Notes under the pieces: generated by a model
Seen by the model: only the letters and a program-made list of their open reading frames with translations
Database searches by the model: none
What the model was told of the DNA's origin: nothing
Shown: positions 14,309 to 24,739 of the stretch, in pieces
How positions within the stretch are numbered: position 1 is the stretch's first letter
Layout: each line of letters starts with the position of its first letter
Position numbers and translations under genes: made by a program
Source: Clonostachys chloroleuca
Taxonomy: Eukaryota; Ascomycota; Sordariomycetes; Hypocreales; Bionectriaceae
DNA length: 64,000 nt
Reading direction: 5' to 3'
Assembly (NCBI GenBank): GCA_037952775.1
Contig: JBANAY010000003.1
Span: 21,700,001 to 21,764,000 of the forward strand

Positions 14309-15274
14309 GATTAATTGGTGTTGGGTATAACAGCAAGAAGGTCTCTCGTAACTTGGGGCACTGTGGAACGGTATAATGGCTTCCGTATGAGAGTTTTACG
14401 GTATGGTATCAATTTGGGCCTGCAATCGTCAAAGTGGCATAGAGTTGAATGATGTTTAGAGCCGGGCTTGCCGTTGCCTTGTGTTGGGGTGTTTTCGATA
14501 TTCTCGTTCGTTACTCTCAAGCGGTACTTCAATTCCAGTGCAAGTTTTCAAAGCCACTTATCTCCTGCGTAGAGTATATGTTATCAAATCCGTAAACTCT
14601 CACTCTCAAGCGCAGTTGCCAAGGTCAACGTACTAGTGTTTGATGTCACGGGCAAGTTAGACGGTTAAGGAGCCTCCTCATCAGAATTTCGCGCGGTATG
14701 AGATCTTGGCTCCTTGGATGGTCCCCTCACACTAAAAGGCAGCTTAGAAAGAAAGTTGACGAGGATAATAAGATGCAATCCATGGCGCTCATACCTGCTC
14801 AAATCCTCGCAGTCATCCCTTTCATAATAGAATAGGTCCATCTTGACGGGCGCCATAGCCAGGTTGGCTTGCCACAAGTAGCTTGATGTTAGTCCAGTGA
14901 ATCCTTTGGTGGGAAGAGGGTTGAAAACTGCACGAGAATTTCAATGTTAGGGCCGCGGATTGGCTATTGCGTAGGGAAGGGCGCGTTTCCCAGTGAATGG
15001 CAGTGAGCCAGTGACATCATATTTCAGGCTCGGATTGAATTGTGAAGATCAAAGTTTCCGGAAACTTGATCCTCGTAGCCTAGCCAATAAACTCTACCTT
15101 TTCTGTTGGAAGGATCAGCACGTTAAAATTGTCCCCGGACGATGTGGTATGTGACGGCGACTTTTCGGCGACAATTGATTAGATATATATCATCGTAGGT
15201 AAGTAGTCACTGATGATGATACTGGAGAAAAAAGAGAAACATTCGCATCTTGATAAAATAAATCTAAGCCCACG
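14309..15274. other. Intergenic region
   Basis: No gene recognised. Its right end is the AT-rich 5' flank of the epoxide-hydrolase-like gene. Confidence 0.4.
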
Positions 15275-16600
15275 ATGAGACTGTCTACAATTTGGCAAGT
15301 TATATCCTTGGCGTCAGCTATAGATGCCGCAGCAGGCTCTTGGGCCACTCTCCCCTCGTCCGCCACGATCCCTGTCGAAGAAATCCAAGTAACAATCCCC
15401 CCCAACGCCCTTCGATCCTTACAGGAGGATCTCTCACGAGTACGAGATTTCCCTCTCACCTACGAGAATACCCAAACGGACTTGCGATATGGTGTTAATG
15501 CAAGTTGGGTCGCACACTCAACGGCCTACTGGCGAGAGTCGTTTGACTGGCCAAAGTTTCAAGAGTGGATGAACAAACACCCCAATTTCATTGCAAATTT
15601 GACGACTCCGGCCGGCGATTCGATGGAAGTGCATTTCATGGGGCTTTTCTCGCAGAAGGCTGATGCAATCCCAGTCGCGTTTTTCCATGGCTGGCCTGGA
15701 GCTTTCCTCGAGTTCATCGACCTTCTCGACGTGATCAAAACACAGTTCAACGCCTCCTCCAGTCCGTATCATATCATTGTGCCATCGCTACCTGGCTTCA
15801 CTTTATCTTCAGCGCCATCCCCGGAGAGCAGCTGGGGAACTGCAAATACGTCTGCTTTGATGGATGACTTGCTCTTGGGGCTTGGGTTTAAAGGTGGCTA
15901 CATCGCACAGGGCGGTGATATCGGTTCGTTTGTAGCCCGGACATTGGCGATGACCTCGGAGAGTTGCAAAGGTGAGATATTTTGCAGAAATTAACGCCTG
16001 GAAGATTGCTAACAAGCGACAGGGATTCATTTGAACATGATCCCAAGCATCAAGCCAGATTCCGCTCCACCAGTCACCAACGATAGCACCATCACCCCAC
16101 AAGACCGTGAGGTTCTCGCTCGGTCCAAAGAATTTATCGAAACACAACAGGCATATGCCATTCTTCAAGGGACAAAGCCCTCCACTCTGGGTTTCGCCCT
16201 CCATAATAACCCAGTTGGTCTTCTGGCCTGGACCGGCGAGAAATTCATGGCATGGACTGACCCGTCCCGTCCTATTGGACTAGACCAGATCCTCCAGTTC
16301 GTATCCATGTACCACCTCACGCAGACAATCTCACGAAGCTTTTATTCTTACCGCGAGACGTCCAACACAATCACGCCCGTTTTTACCCCTTCCCCATATA
16401 TCAGCAAGCCGATAGGATACAGCAGATTTCCATATGACAATACCGGGGTGCCAGAACGTTGGGCTAGAGATCTTGGAAATTTAACGTTTTACAGAGCTCA
16501 TTCGGAAGGCGGCCATTTTGCTGCTCTAGAACGACCGGGACAGCTTTGGGAAGATGTTATAAATTTTATAAAGGGAGCATTCCCTCAGGGACACTTTTGA
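15275..16600 (+). CDS. Secreted epoxide-hydrolase-like alpha/beta hydrolase, 424 aa
   Basis: Microsomal-type epoxide hydrolase family (EHN domain plus alpha/beta hydrolase fold), which opens epoxides to diols. Exons are 15275-15971 and 16023-16600. An N-terminal hydrophobic leader ending near ASAIDAAAGS suggests secretion or ER entry. The EHN region (about 34-145) holds YWRESFDWPKFQEWMN. The oxyanion motif HGWPG is at 138-142, the nucleophile Asp215 sits in QGGDIGS, and the catalytic His397 in EGGHFAALE; a Tyr pair in YSRFPYDN is a candidate lid acid. All catalytic positions I expect are present. A C7 run at 15397-15403 is in frame here, which shows that not every C run in the window is affected. 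Juvenile-hormone-type substrates are known for animal relatives; the fungal substrate is unknown. Confidence 0.88.
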
Positions 16601-16832
16601 GGGTGTAAATACGAGGATTTCCTGGAGGAAAGCTTGCAGCCGTACTTATAAGTCAGCAACAATACAAATGATCTCTACTATGAAAAGAAGACATTACTGG
16701 TAGTGCTTAGATTTAAACGAGGTTGTGCTCAGGAGTGAATTTCATGACAGCGAGTCCCAATGGTCGTCAAAAAATCCTTTATTCATTGCTGACTATGGAC
16801 CCGACACTGAGCAGGACCAAAATGTATCCCAC

Positions 16833-18421
16833 TCAGAGATCTTCATCTTCGGAATCACTGAATACAAATTCAACGTCCACATGGTCCATTGTATATTCAA
16901 TGACAAACCAATACATGTAAAACAAATGCCTTTCTGACGCCAAATCAAGTAGTTCCTGGATTAGAACCATAGAAATATTTGCCCCGGCATCCAAGTGATC
17001 CAGTAGAAGTTCCAACATAGGGACATTCTCCACGACGAGCGCACCGCAAGGTGCCTCTCCTTTGAAATTTCCTCCTTTGCTCAGCAGGTTCTTCACAAGG
17101 CTGGTATTGCCCGAGCGTACCGCAGCACCCACCGTACTGCAGTAGAGGACGGTAGACCGGTTGACATCTGCTCCGTATTCTAGCAGGAGGTCTACTATGT
17201 CCTCGTATCCCTGCCTCGCCGCAATCCAGAGCGGATGCATACCTAATTGCCATTCATGGCCCCGAGTATGAGCACCAGCATCAAGGAGACCCTTGGCAAT
17301 CTCAAAATTTCCGACGTCGGCAAAATGCAGTAGAAGTTCACTGCTGTGGGGCTCGGTAGACTTTTCTCTCCTCTCAAGGAAATCAGGAGGTAAGAAAGAC
17401 AGAAGTTTCAAGAAAACTTCCCATGTTTTAGCGAAGCGCAAGAGCTCAAATGAGACTCCTCTATGGGCTGGCACATCCTCTGCAGTGCTATCGAGACGTA
17501 GCGCTACATCTAGAATGTCCATGTCCCCTCTTGAGGCAGCGCCAGCGATTGCGAAAGGATATGTCCCCTTGATACGAGGGACCTTCTCCAACAACGGGTG
17601 ATAAAAAAGATACTTATCCTGTCTCGAGGGAACGTTGGCTTGGCAAAGCTGCAGTGTAGCAACTTGTCCCGCCAGAGCGGCGGCTTCCATGGGACACGGG
17701 AAGAGCGTGTCATGCTCTGTTGGATCGTTGCCACGTTCGAGCAGGAGTTTTGTCAAGGATGTACAACCAAGATATGCGGCAGCGCTGAGTAGGCTTACAT
17801 CAGGACTATTGTTCTTCAACGGGCTTGGTCTTGGTGTGAGTGCATCTGGCCCGTACCAAGCTCGCGCGGGTGGGACCGGCCAAGCGTTCCCTAATTGATG
17901 CGCAAGACCGAGCCAACAGAGATCTTTGATTGTTTGAAGAAGGTCCCCTCCAGTCTCAGAGCAAATGGCATTTGCTATGTCCCGAACCTCAACATACCGC
18001 TTTACGTTGGGATCAACTTCGTTAAGCACCCTATACACGAGGTATGAATGCCATAGTTTGTGAGCGGCTGGCTTTCGGTTTAAAGGCCAGTACTCCAAAG
18101 TGCCTGACATTGAAATAGGGCTGCCATATGGCCGTATGTCATCCATAAGTCTTGTTTCGAAGAGTGCACTTTGAAACAACGCATCAAATCCCTCTGTAGA
18201 ACGTCAATTGTTCTGTCCTTTCTCGTTTTTTACAGAAAGGGTTGGCAAATCTTACTGCAGACAAGTCGGAGGTTCAGGACCCTGGAGGTTCCACGTACAG
18301 ACTCCTCGTCATAATTATCCTTGTCATACTTCAAGCGGGAGATAATGGCGAAGAATAAAATCCTTTGCAAGATCTCACTAGGAAATTCGAATATGAAATT
18401 GGGTAGGTAATAATCTTCCAT
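16833..18421 (-). CDS. F-box-like / ankyrin-repeat protein, 508 aa
   Basis: Minus-strand exons 18421-18256 and 18193-16833. I chose the ATG at 18421, just before an F-box-like LPNFIFEFPSEILQRILF; an in-frame ATG at 18610 would add 63 residues of unlikely composition. The exon junction gives RLVCKGFDALFQ, a typical continuation of fungal F-box/ankyrin proteins. Ankyrin-like units include SLLSAAAYLGCTSLTKLLLE, ELLLHFADVGNFEIAKGLLD, HPLWIAARQGYEDIVDLLLE and TVGAAVRSGNTSLVKNLLSK. The C-terminus is acidic (SDSEDEDL). Such proteins are probable substrate adaptors or scaffolds; no partner can be named. The 3' end faces the epoxide-hydrolase-like gene across 232 bp. Confidence 0.85.
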
Positions 18422-19220
18422 TGTGTCTGAATGAACAAGGATCGGTTGAAACGTATGAGGGGAACAAATGTAAACAAACGAGGGAGGGTCGGACATATTT
18501 GTTGGTGGTGAGCCCAATCCAATTTTTGCCACGTCAGCATCGCTCGGTATATTACCTACCGGTAGGTACCAAGCTTTGTGTATTATTTTTAACATGTCTA
18601 AGCTCTCCACTGTTGGGGGCCACGCTCTGCAGCGTCGCTCGCCAACAGAGCTGCCTCGTACAGCTTAATGGATACTTTGTTGGTCAAACGTCTTGAAGGA
18701 GCATCAAAAATGGAAAGATGGTTTTTTTTAGGCCCGGCCCGCAGGTGTTGCCCGCCAACGTGCGGTAACGTTTGTCCTGTAGCCACCCAGGGTACGTGGA
18801 GTCTGGTGGAATCCGAGGCGTCCACCAACAACAGGAAGACTTCCTGAGCTTGAGAGGACTCCCAGTGCAACACAGCTGTTAGGAAAAGAGCGGTCCGGGA
18901 CTAGAGGATCCCTTTTTTGATACCACCGCACCGCCAACACAAGGCAGTTGCTAAAATAGAGCGACCACCAACTTAAGGAATGTAACAGTATTCTATTTTA
19001 AAGGTCATATGCGGTTGATTGAGAATCACGTATGTTCATCGCTTCACGCCGAATTTTGCATACAAGTCCGTAACCTGCCGCTTGGTATGGAATATAAATT
19101 CTCGAAGAGAAGCTCTCAAGCCAAGTTCCGATCCAGATAAATCAGCATCCATCTACATCAAGCAATCTCCCACTTTCAGCCATACCGATTCCCCCCCAAG
19201 CACCAAACCACTTCACTAAA
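18422..19220. other. Divergent intergenic region
   Basis: Shared 5' flank of the ankyrin gene and the secreted repeat-protein gene. A TATAAA lies at about 19094, roughly 125 bp before the ATG of the latter, followed by a CT-rich leader. Confidence 0.45.
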
Positions 19221-20498
19221 ATGAGGCTGTCTTATATTCAGACGGCTATCATTCTCTCCCTTTCCGGGATTCAACAAACGGCCGGGGCTCCCATAGGCCG
19301 GTATTCTATTCAACGTGTAAGCATGCCATCTAAACATATATGAGGCCAATATGCAACTGACCTTTGAACCGGTTAAAGGGCAATGAATATGGGACTTCTA
19401 CAGTCGCATATTACGTTGATGAGAGAGCTCCAGGAGTTTCTCGCATAAAAGCACGTGGGGACAAAGATCAGAAACAAAACCAGTTGAGCAATAAGCCATC
19501 AAGCGGCAAACCCTCTACTCCAGCCGGAAACCCACCCACTTCAGCCGGAAAGCCAGCACCGGCAGCTGGGAAACCAGCACCACTAGCTGGAAAACCGCCA
19601 ACACCGGCTGGAAAACCGCCGAATCCAGCTGGGAAACCGCCAACCTCAGATGGAAAGCCAGCAGACGGTAAATCAGCGGCATCCAGCAGCAAGAGACCGA
19701 ATTGGGGCTCTAAGCCATTGGACTTCGTAAGCATTACCAATCTTCCCAGCCATTACTGATTGTATTAGAAACTAATAAAAATATATACAGAATCCATTTA
19801 ATTCTCAAGATCCCGATTATCCTTATACATTGAAGCAACCCGACAAAAATAAAATGTCAAAGTATGATGAGGTAAATTATCATATGTTTGATATTACCAA
19901 GTCATCTGGGTTCGATGAGACCAAACCATCCGTCGACCAGTTTGGGTTTGCTGACGAAGGCGCCAAACTTGTCATCAAATCGGCGGAGAACAAGGCTGAT
20001 AAGACAATCAATGGGAAAAAGGCTTCTCTCGCAGAACTCCTCCTGGCCAGCTATAAGTATAATTCCGTACAAAAAGTTGATCCTGCAAAACTGCAAGTCA
20101 TTCGCATTCAGCATATTAAGGAAGGGGACACCGCAAACAGGATGAGAGAGGTTGAAAAGGCAATGAATCCTGAGCTGCAAAACCCCGAAAAAAATATTGT
20201 CAACCCTCAACGCAAGGAAGGCATGTCAGAAGCTGCCTGGATCAAGAAGAAAAAGGAGGAAAGGGATAGGGCCAACCGGAATGCGAAGAAGAATGCGAAA
20301 AGTCGGCCAAGGCCCCCACGAATAACCAAGTTCGATCTCAGCGACACAAGTAACCCAAAACTTTATCAGGATATGAAAGATTCTGTATGGGGGCAATCAG
20401 TTGAACGAATAAGCCGCAGGTTCAACGGCAAGCGAATTGTTCGTATCCATGTTGACATGGCGGACGAACAGAGTTTCCTCATCTTCTATCTAGGATAG
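19221..20498 (+). CDS. Secreted protein with AGKP-type proline heptads and a C-terminal domain of unknown function, 383 aa
   Basis: Exons 19221-19316, 19379-19726 and 19791-20498, all phase 0. A clear signal peptide (SYIQTAIILSLSGIQQTAGA) predicts secretion. A short mature N-part is followed by about seven 7-residue units of the form P-x-x-AGK-P (encoded at about 19510-19665, 21-nt period), a flexible Pro/Ala/Gly/Lys linker. The last 236 residues form a charged, probably folded region: it includes AELLLASYKYNSVQ, a lysine-rich helix around KKKKEERDRANRNAKK, and ends VRIHVDMADEQSFLIFYLG. I recognise no family. Secretion, an N-terminal low-complexity linker and an orphan C-domain are compatible with an effector or cell-wall protein, but this is inference only. 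A TATA box and pyrimidine-rich leader precede it. Confidence 0.75.
19510..19665 (+). repeat. 21-nt coding repeats (AGKP heptads)
   Basis: About seven tandem, imperfect 21-nt units encode P-x-x-AGK-P. The variable positions are mostly Ala, Thr, Ser, Asn and Pro. The array lies inside exon 2 of the secreted protein. Confidence 0.85.
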
Positions 20499-21455
20499 AA
20501 AACCGAGTTAATTACCATTGGTGGAAGACGGTAACAGTAGGCTTGAGATACTGTCCCCTATGGGGATGCTGTCGGGAATTGGGGAATCCAAGAAGAGTAG
20601 AGCTGCGAACTAGTGCATGGTGTGGGGTTTAGTTGTTGTCATGGAGTGTTAAAGACAAGCCTTTTTGAAAACTTTAAGGGTTATGGTTGATTTTTAGGTT
20701 CGGCTTACATACTTATTTGCTCGGCTTTTATTGGTAGCTAGCTGGAGCTCAATTGCGAAATATAGCATTTTCATGTTTTTACTAGCTTCCCTGTGTTCTT
20801 GTTCAATCTCTTGTTTGAAAGATCAATCTTTCTGTGATCATTGCGTCTTACTGACTTTAGACTTGAGTGTCAATTCCAATAAGATAACTTTATGAAACCA
20901 AACTTCTGCTCTCTACGGCTCATTAACTATAATCTATAGGTTTTACAATAAGCCTTGCTACAGTAAACGATCCTGATGGATATCTAGTCCCTTGCCCTGG
21001 AATAATTATAGTTCTACCATAGTAAAGTGTCAGACCTTTTCGGCTGTGGCTGGAATAGCTACCGATCTTAGTATAGAGTACAAAATTCACGATAGCGTTT
21101 TTATTCTTATAGTCTATATACTTATATAGTTTTCTTATGCCGGAGTAGTTTAAAGTTATAAAGATGTTGTGCATCGCCGAATTGATTGTCTAGATCGACT
21201 GGGGTCTTTATCATGTTGTGCCTCTTATTAAAAAAGCTCCAGGGTAGGAGAGGAGGATAAGATGTGCGGGGCAAAAGGTAATATCCCCTCACATCTAATA
21301 CCACTCTCAATCTAGTTTATGTTAACGTGAGTTGGATAACTCGAGATTCCCCAAGCCTCCAGGCATGTTTATATCTCAGCCTAGATAAGTTATCTTATAT
21401 TTAATTAAGAGGGAGCTGGGCTTTTCCATTGCAAACTGTCTATTAAAAACTTGAA
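20499..21455. other. AT-rich intergenic region, possible decayed transposon
   Basis: From about 20880 to 21340 the DNA is strongly AT-rich with many TA-rich words. Minus-strand frames here are short and rich in Tyr, Lys, Ile and Asn, as expected for DNA degraded by RIP-type mutation. No element family could be recognised. Confidence 0.35.
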
Positions 21456-23582
21456 ATGGCTGCCGACACCAACCATCAATTTCATCAGGTCTACAAGGCC
21501 ACCTTGATCCGTGGCGAGGACATGGAAACACGCTTCATACGCATATACCCCGGACCAGAAAATGGTGAGCTCAAAGCCGAATTATTCACAGAATCCCTCA
21601 AAACATTCAACGACTATGTCGCATTGTCATACACCTGGGGCAACACCTCACCATCCCAGGTCCCCCACACAATTTACCTGAATTCTTACCCATTTGAGAT
21701 CACGGAAAACTTGTGGGATGGACTGAAGAGACTGCAACGCCACTTCTGTACCTCTGCACCGATATCAGTTTGGGCTGATGCAATCTCTATCAACCAGGAC
21801 GATACAAACGAAAAGAACTTGGTAGTACCCATGATGAAGGACGTCTACTCCACCGCACGTCTAGTCATTATATGGCTTGGCGATGGGGATGAGCTTATTG
21901 ATAAGACTTTCCAGGCTTTGGAGAAAATCTCAGCACAGGTCGAGCATCTGCCAAAGTTCATGCAAAGCCAAGATGACATACGAACAATTGCTGAAACAGC
22001 CGAGGTTGACATTGAAACGGTTGCTCAGGGATTTGTGGACGTCAGCAATCGTTCCTGGTTTCGGAGAACATGGATTCTGCAAGAAGTTGCATTGCCAACC
22101 ATCTCACCACTGGTGATCTGTGGCAATAGTGTCCTCCAATGGGACCGATTTATCGAGGCCTTGGGGTACCTTCATCAGTTCTTCGTCGATGAGGACGAAG
22201 GCAAAGGACGAGTCATGCCACAAAATCTGCGCACTAAGATTCAGGGCGCTGATGGCTTGAATCCGCGCACGCCGAATGTCACATACCACATTAGAGAACA
22301 CTATCATCACTGGAAGGAAATCATCGGTGGTATTCCGTTCATGCCCTTGCTCGAGGACACGGCACTTTGCCTTTGCTCCGAACCAAGGGACAAGATCTAT
22401 GGTTTCCTGGCGCTGGCAGATGATGAATCGAGAAAGCGAATCGAGGTCGATTACAACAAGCCCATCCATCAAGTCTATACTGAAGCATTTGAACTATCGG
22501 TGGAAGGGCTTCAAGGCTTCCAGACCTTGTCAAAAGCTGGGTTGCAGTTCCATACTGACCCGGACACAGCGTGGCCGTCTTGGCTTCCCAACTTTGACCG
22601 ATGCGGGGAGCCTAGTTTCCTAAAGCTTTTTGCTCAAGAGCAGAGGGGGCGCGGAAGTATATACAACGCGTCATTGGGACTTCCCCCAGTTATGAAAAGA
22701 GACAAGAATGAGCTATATGTATTTGGTCTCTTTGTTGGCGAGGTCGAGTCAGCAACGCCGGCATATTCCCAGCAAGCAGTACCGCGGTCAGGCTCAGCGA
22801 ATCGCCCAACACCCCATAATCAAACATCAAGCTGGGTGCGACTGGAAAAGACCAAGTCATTGTTGCTTCTGGAGCAAGCAGGCTTGGAATCAGATGAGTG
22901 TTATACGGAAGATGGGCATGTGATACCAAATGACGATTCTTTGGTATGCTCTGGGTGTATCTATGAGCCAGCTCTTGACTCAGCTCCACGGACTGGCCAA
23001 CAGCTTAACGTATCTCTTAGTTATCAGGGAACTCCTGCGGAATGGGATTGGAAATTTGTTGAATCGACAGATAAAGATCACGAGATTACACCTATAGTGC
23101 CTTGTATCGAAGGTAAACCACTCAAAGAGGCCATTTGGAGAACGATGATTGCCGACCACTTTGCTTATTTGCCGTGGATGGAAGAAGGGGTTCCAGCGCC
23201 CGACTCTTCTTCTAGAGCTGTTCTAAAGTATGCAGCGCATCAATCAGGAAGGCATGATGAGTCGGTGGAAAAGGAGACAACGGTGGACGAAGACAGAGTG
23301 GCGCAGAATGCCATGGTAGTTGCACTCTCCGGACGGTGTGTCTTGAGAACAACAAATGACTGGATTGGCCTTGGGACGGTCAATACGCTGCCGGGAGACG
23401 TGGTTGTAGTTATCGCCGGAGCTGATGTGCCTTTTATTCTTCGGCCGTTCGGGGATCGATATCGTCTGGTGGGTGAGGCATTCGTGGAGGGCTTGATGTT
23501 TGGAGAACTATTTGAGGGCGACCCGGTATTCACGGGCGAGCCGCATTCAGATCTTCAATTGGAGGGCTTTCTCTTGTTTTGA
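21456..23582 (+). CDS. HET-domain (heterokaryon incompatibility) protein, 708 aa
   Basis: Intronless gene with an N-terminal HET domain. The three conserved blocks are visible: YVALSYTWG (54-62), WADAISINQDD with YSTARLVIIWLG (106-142) and RSWFRRTWILQEV (about 196-208). HET proteins trigger cell death on recognition of non-self partners; some act with other loci and others have unknown roles. The C-terminal 350 residues lack WD, ankyrin or NACHT repeats, and include a segment ending SGRCVLRTTNDWIGLG with TLPGDVVVVIAGADVPFILR, a common C-terminal signature of this family in Pezizomycotina. Length and motifs are intact, so the protein is predicted functional. Confidence 0.93.
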   Translation: MAADTNHQFHQVYKATLIRGEDMETRFIRIYPGPENGELKAELFTESLKTFNDYVALSYTWGNTSPSQVPHTIYLNSYPFEITENLWDGLKRLQRHFCTSAPISVWADAISINQDDTNEKNLVVPMMKDVYSTARLVIIWLGDGDELIDKTFQALEKISAQVEHLPKFMQSQDDIRTIAETAEVDIETVAQGFVDVSNRSWFRRTWILQEVALPTISPLVICGNSVLQWDRFIEALGYLHQFFVDEDEGKGRVMPQNLRTKIQGADGLNPRTPNVTYHIREHYHHWKEIIGGIPFMPLLEDTALCLCSEPRDKIYGFLALADDESRKRIEVDYNKPIHQVYTEAFELSVEGLQGFQTLSKAGLQFHTDPDTAWPSWLPNFDRCGEPSFLKLFAQEQRGRGSIYNASLGLPPVMKRDKNELYVFGLFVGEVESATPAYSQQAVPRSGSANRPTPHNQTSSWVRLEKTKSLLLLEQAGLESDECYTEDGHVIPNDDSLVCSGCIYEPALDSAPRTGQQLNVSLSYQGTPAEWDWKFVESTDKDHEITPIVPCIEGKPLKEAIWRTMIADHFAYLPWMEEGVPAPDSSSRAVLKYAAHQSGRHDESVEKETTVDEDRVAQNAMVVALSGRCVLRTTNDWIGLGTVNTLPGDVVVVIAGADVPFILRPFGDRYRLVGEAFVEGLMFGELFEGDPVFTGEPHSDLQLEGFLLF

Positions 23583-24739
23583 TATTTATTAGAGAAGATG
23601 TAAGCATACGAGGTCTAATCCAGAGAATATTCTGCGGAAGGCAACTTCGAGTGATTTTATCATTTACATTGCGAGCTACCTTAGACTTGACAAGTTATTA
23701 AGACTAGAAGTTGGACTCTATTGCTACATTATCTAGATAATTGTATGAACAACATAGGTCAGAGGTACAAAAATCAATAAATTATCTCTATATCGCAATG
23801 ACTTTGAGTTGTGTAGTATGATGCGAATAATCCATGGAAGTGGAATCAGTACTTCCAACTGAGGTTGAACCACCCTCATTTATCTCAACATCCTGTTCAC
23901 TTTCTATTCTAAGCGTTTCCTGGTTATCGAGTGAGCCCTGGAACATGAATTTATCATTATTTTTGCTTCTCTGTCCCAGAACTTGGCCAAGAACAAGAAC
24001 ATGCATCCACCCATACCGAGGTTGGATGCTACCAAAATTGTGATGTTTTGAGGCGTGGGTTGGGGCTGGAAACAGCTACCCAATTGCTACAAAGTGATCT
24101 CGTTACAAATCAAACGGTTCCTTAAGAGCCTTTCTTAATTCTTAGTTCTCTACACAGCCATGTAGTCCATTTATTCCAGAGTAAGTCCGAAGCGAAAAGA
24201 TTTTGCGCATCGTCTTGAAGCTACTACGTCATGCCACCCCATAATTGAATGCCTAGTGTTTCGCCTAAGAGACTGGTGCGCCTCGGAATTCTCCAGACGG
24301 CGCGTCAGAGTAACACAACATTGCGAGAGAAGAAGTAAATGCTCAAGATGAAAAGCTGTCGTAAACACTAAATGAACAAAGACACATGCCTATTGAATGA
24401 TGAATATTGACAGTTATTCCTATACCATCACCTGAATATGTACTATTGGCTCTCAAAGCTATGAAACGCCTCAACACCTGTCACCCGTTTGACGGGGCCA
24501 CGCCAAAGAAAACCCCTGATTATAATGGGGCATCGGAGCACTAGAGTAGGGCAGGGGTTAAGTGCGCGCTTGAAGAGGCTGAGTCCAGTCCAGATCTGCC
24601 CATTCTACCAGTAGACTTGCGCAATGATCGTCTGTCGCCTTGAAAATGTGCGCTCAGTCGATAACCTTCCTTTCCTTGCACCATCCCATCTAGCAGCAGC
24701 GATTGTCCTCCTTCTCGTGGTCGTTCCGTATCATTCACT
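23583..24739. other. Intergenic region
   Basis: Only short frames. A minus-strand frame at 23788-24006 has a Ser/Glu-rich, tail-like composition, but I found no preceding exon to make a gene. Confidence 0.35.

Noticed and set aside
13442..16600. Secondary-metabolite cluster (SDR, epoxide hydrolase, nearby transporter and regulator)
   Set aside because: No polyketide synthase, NRPS, terpene cyclase, DMATS or P450 is visible in the window, and the genes are widely spaced.
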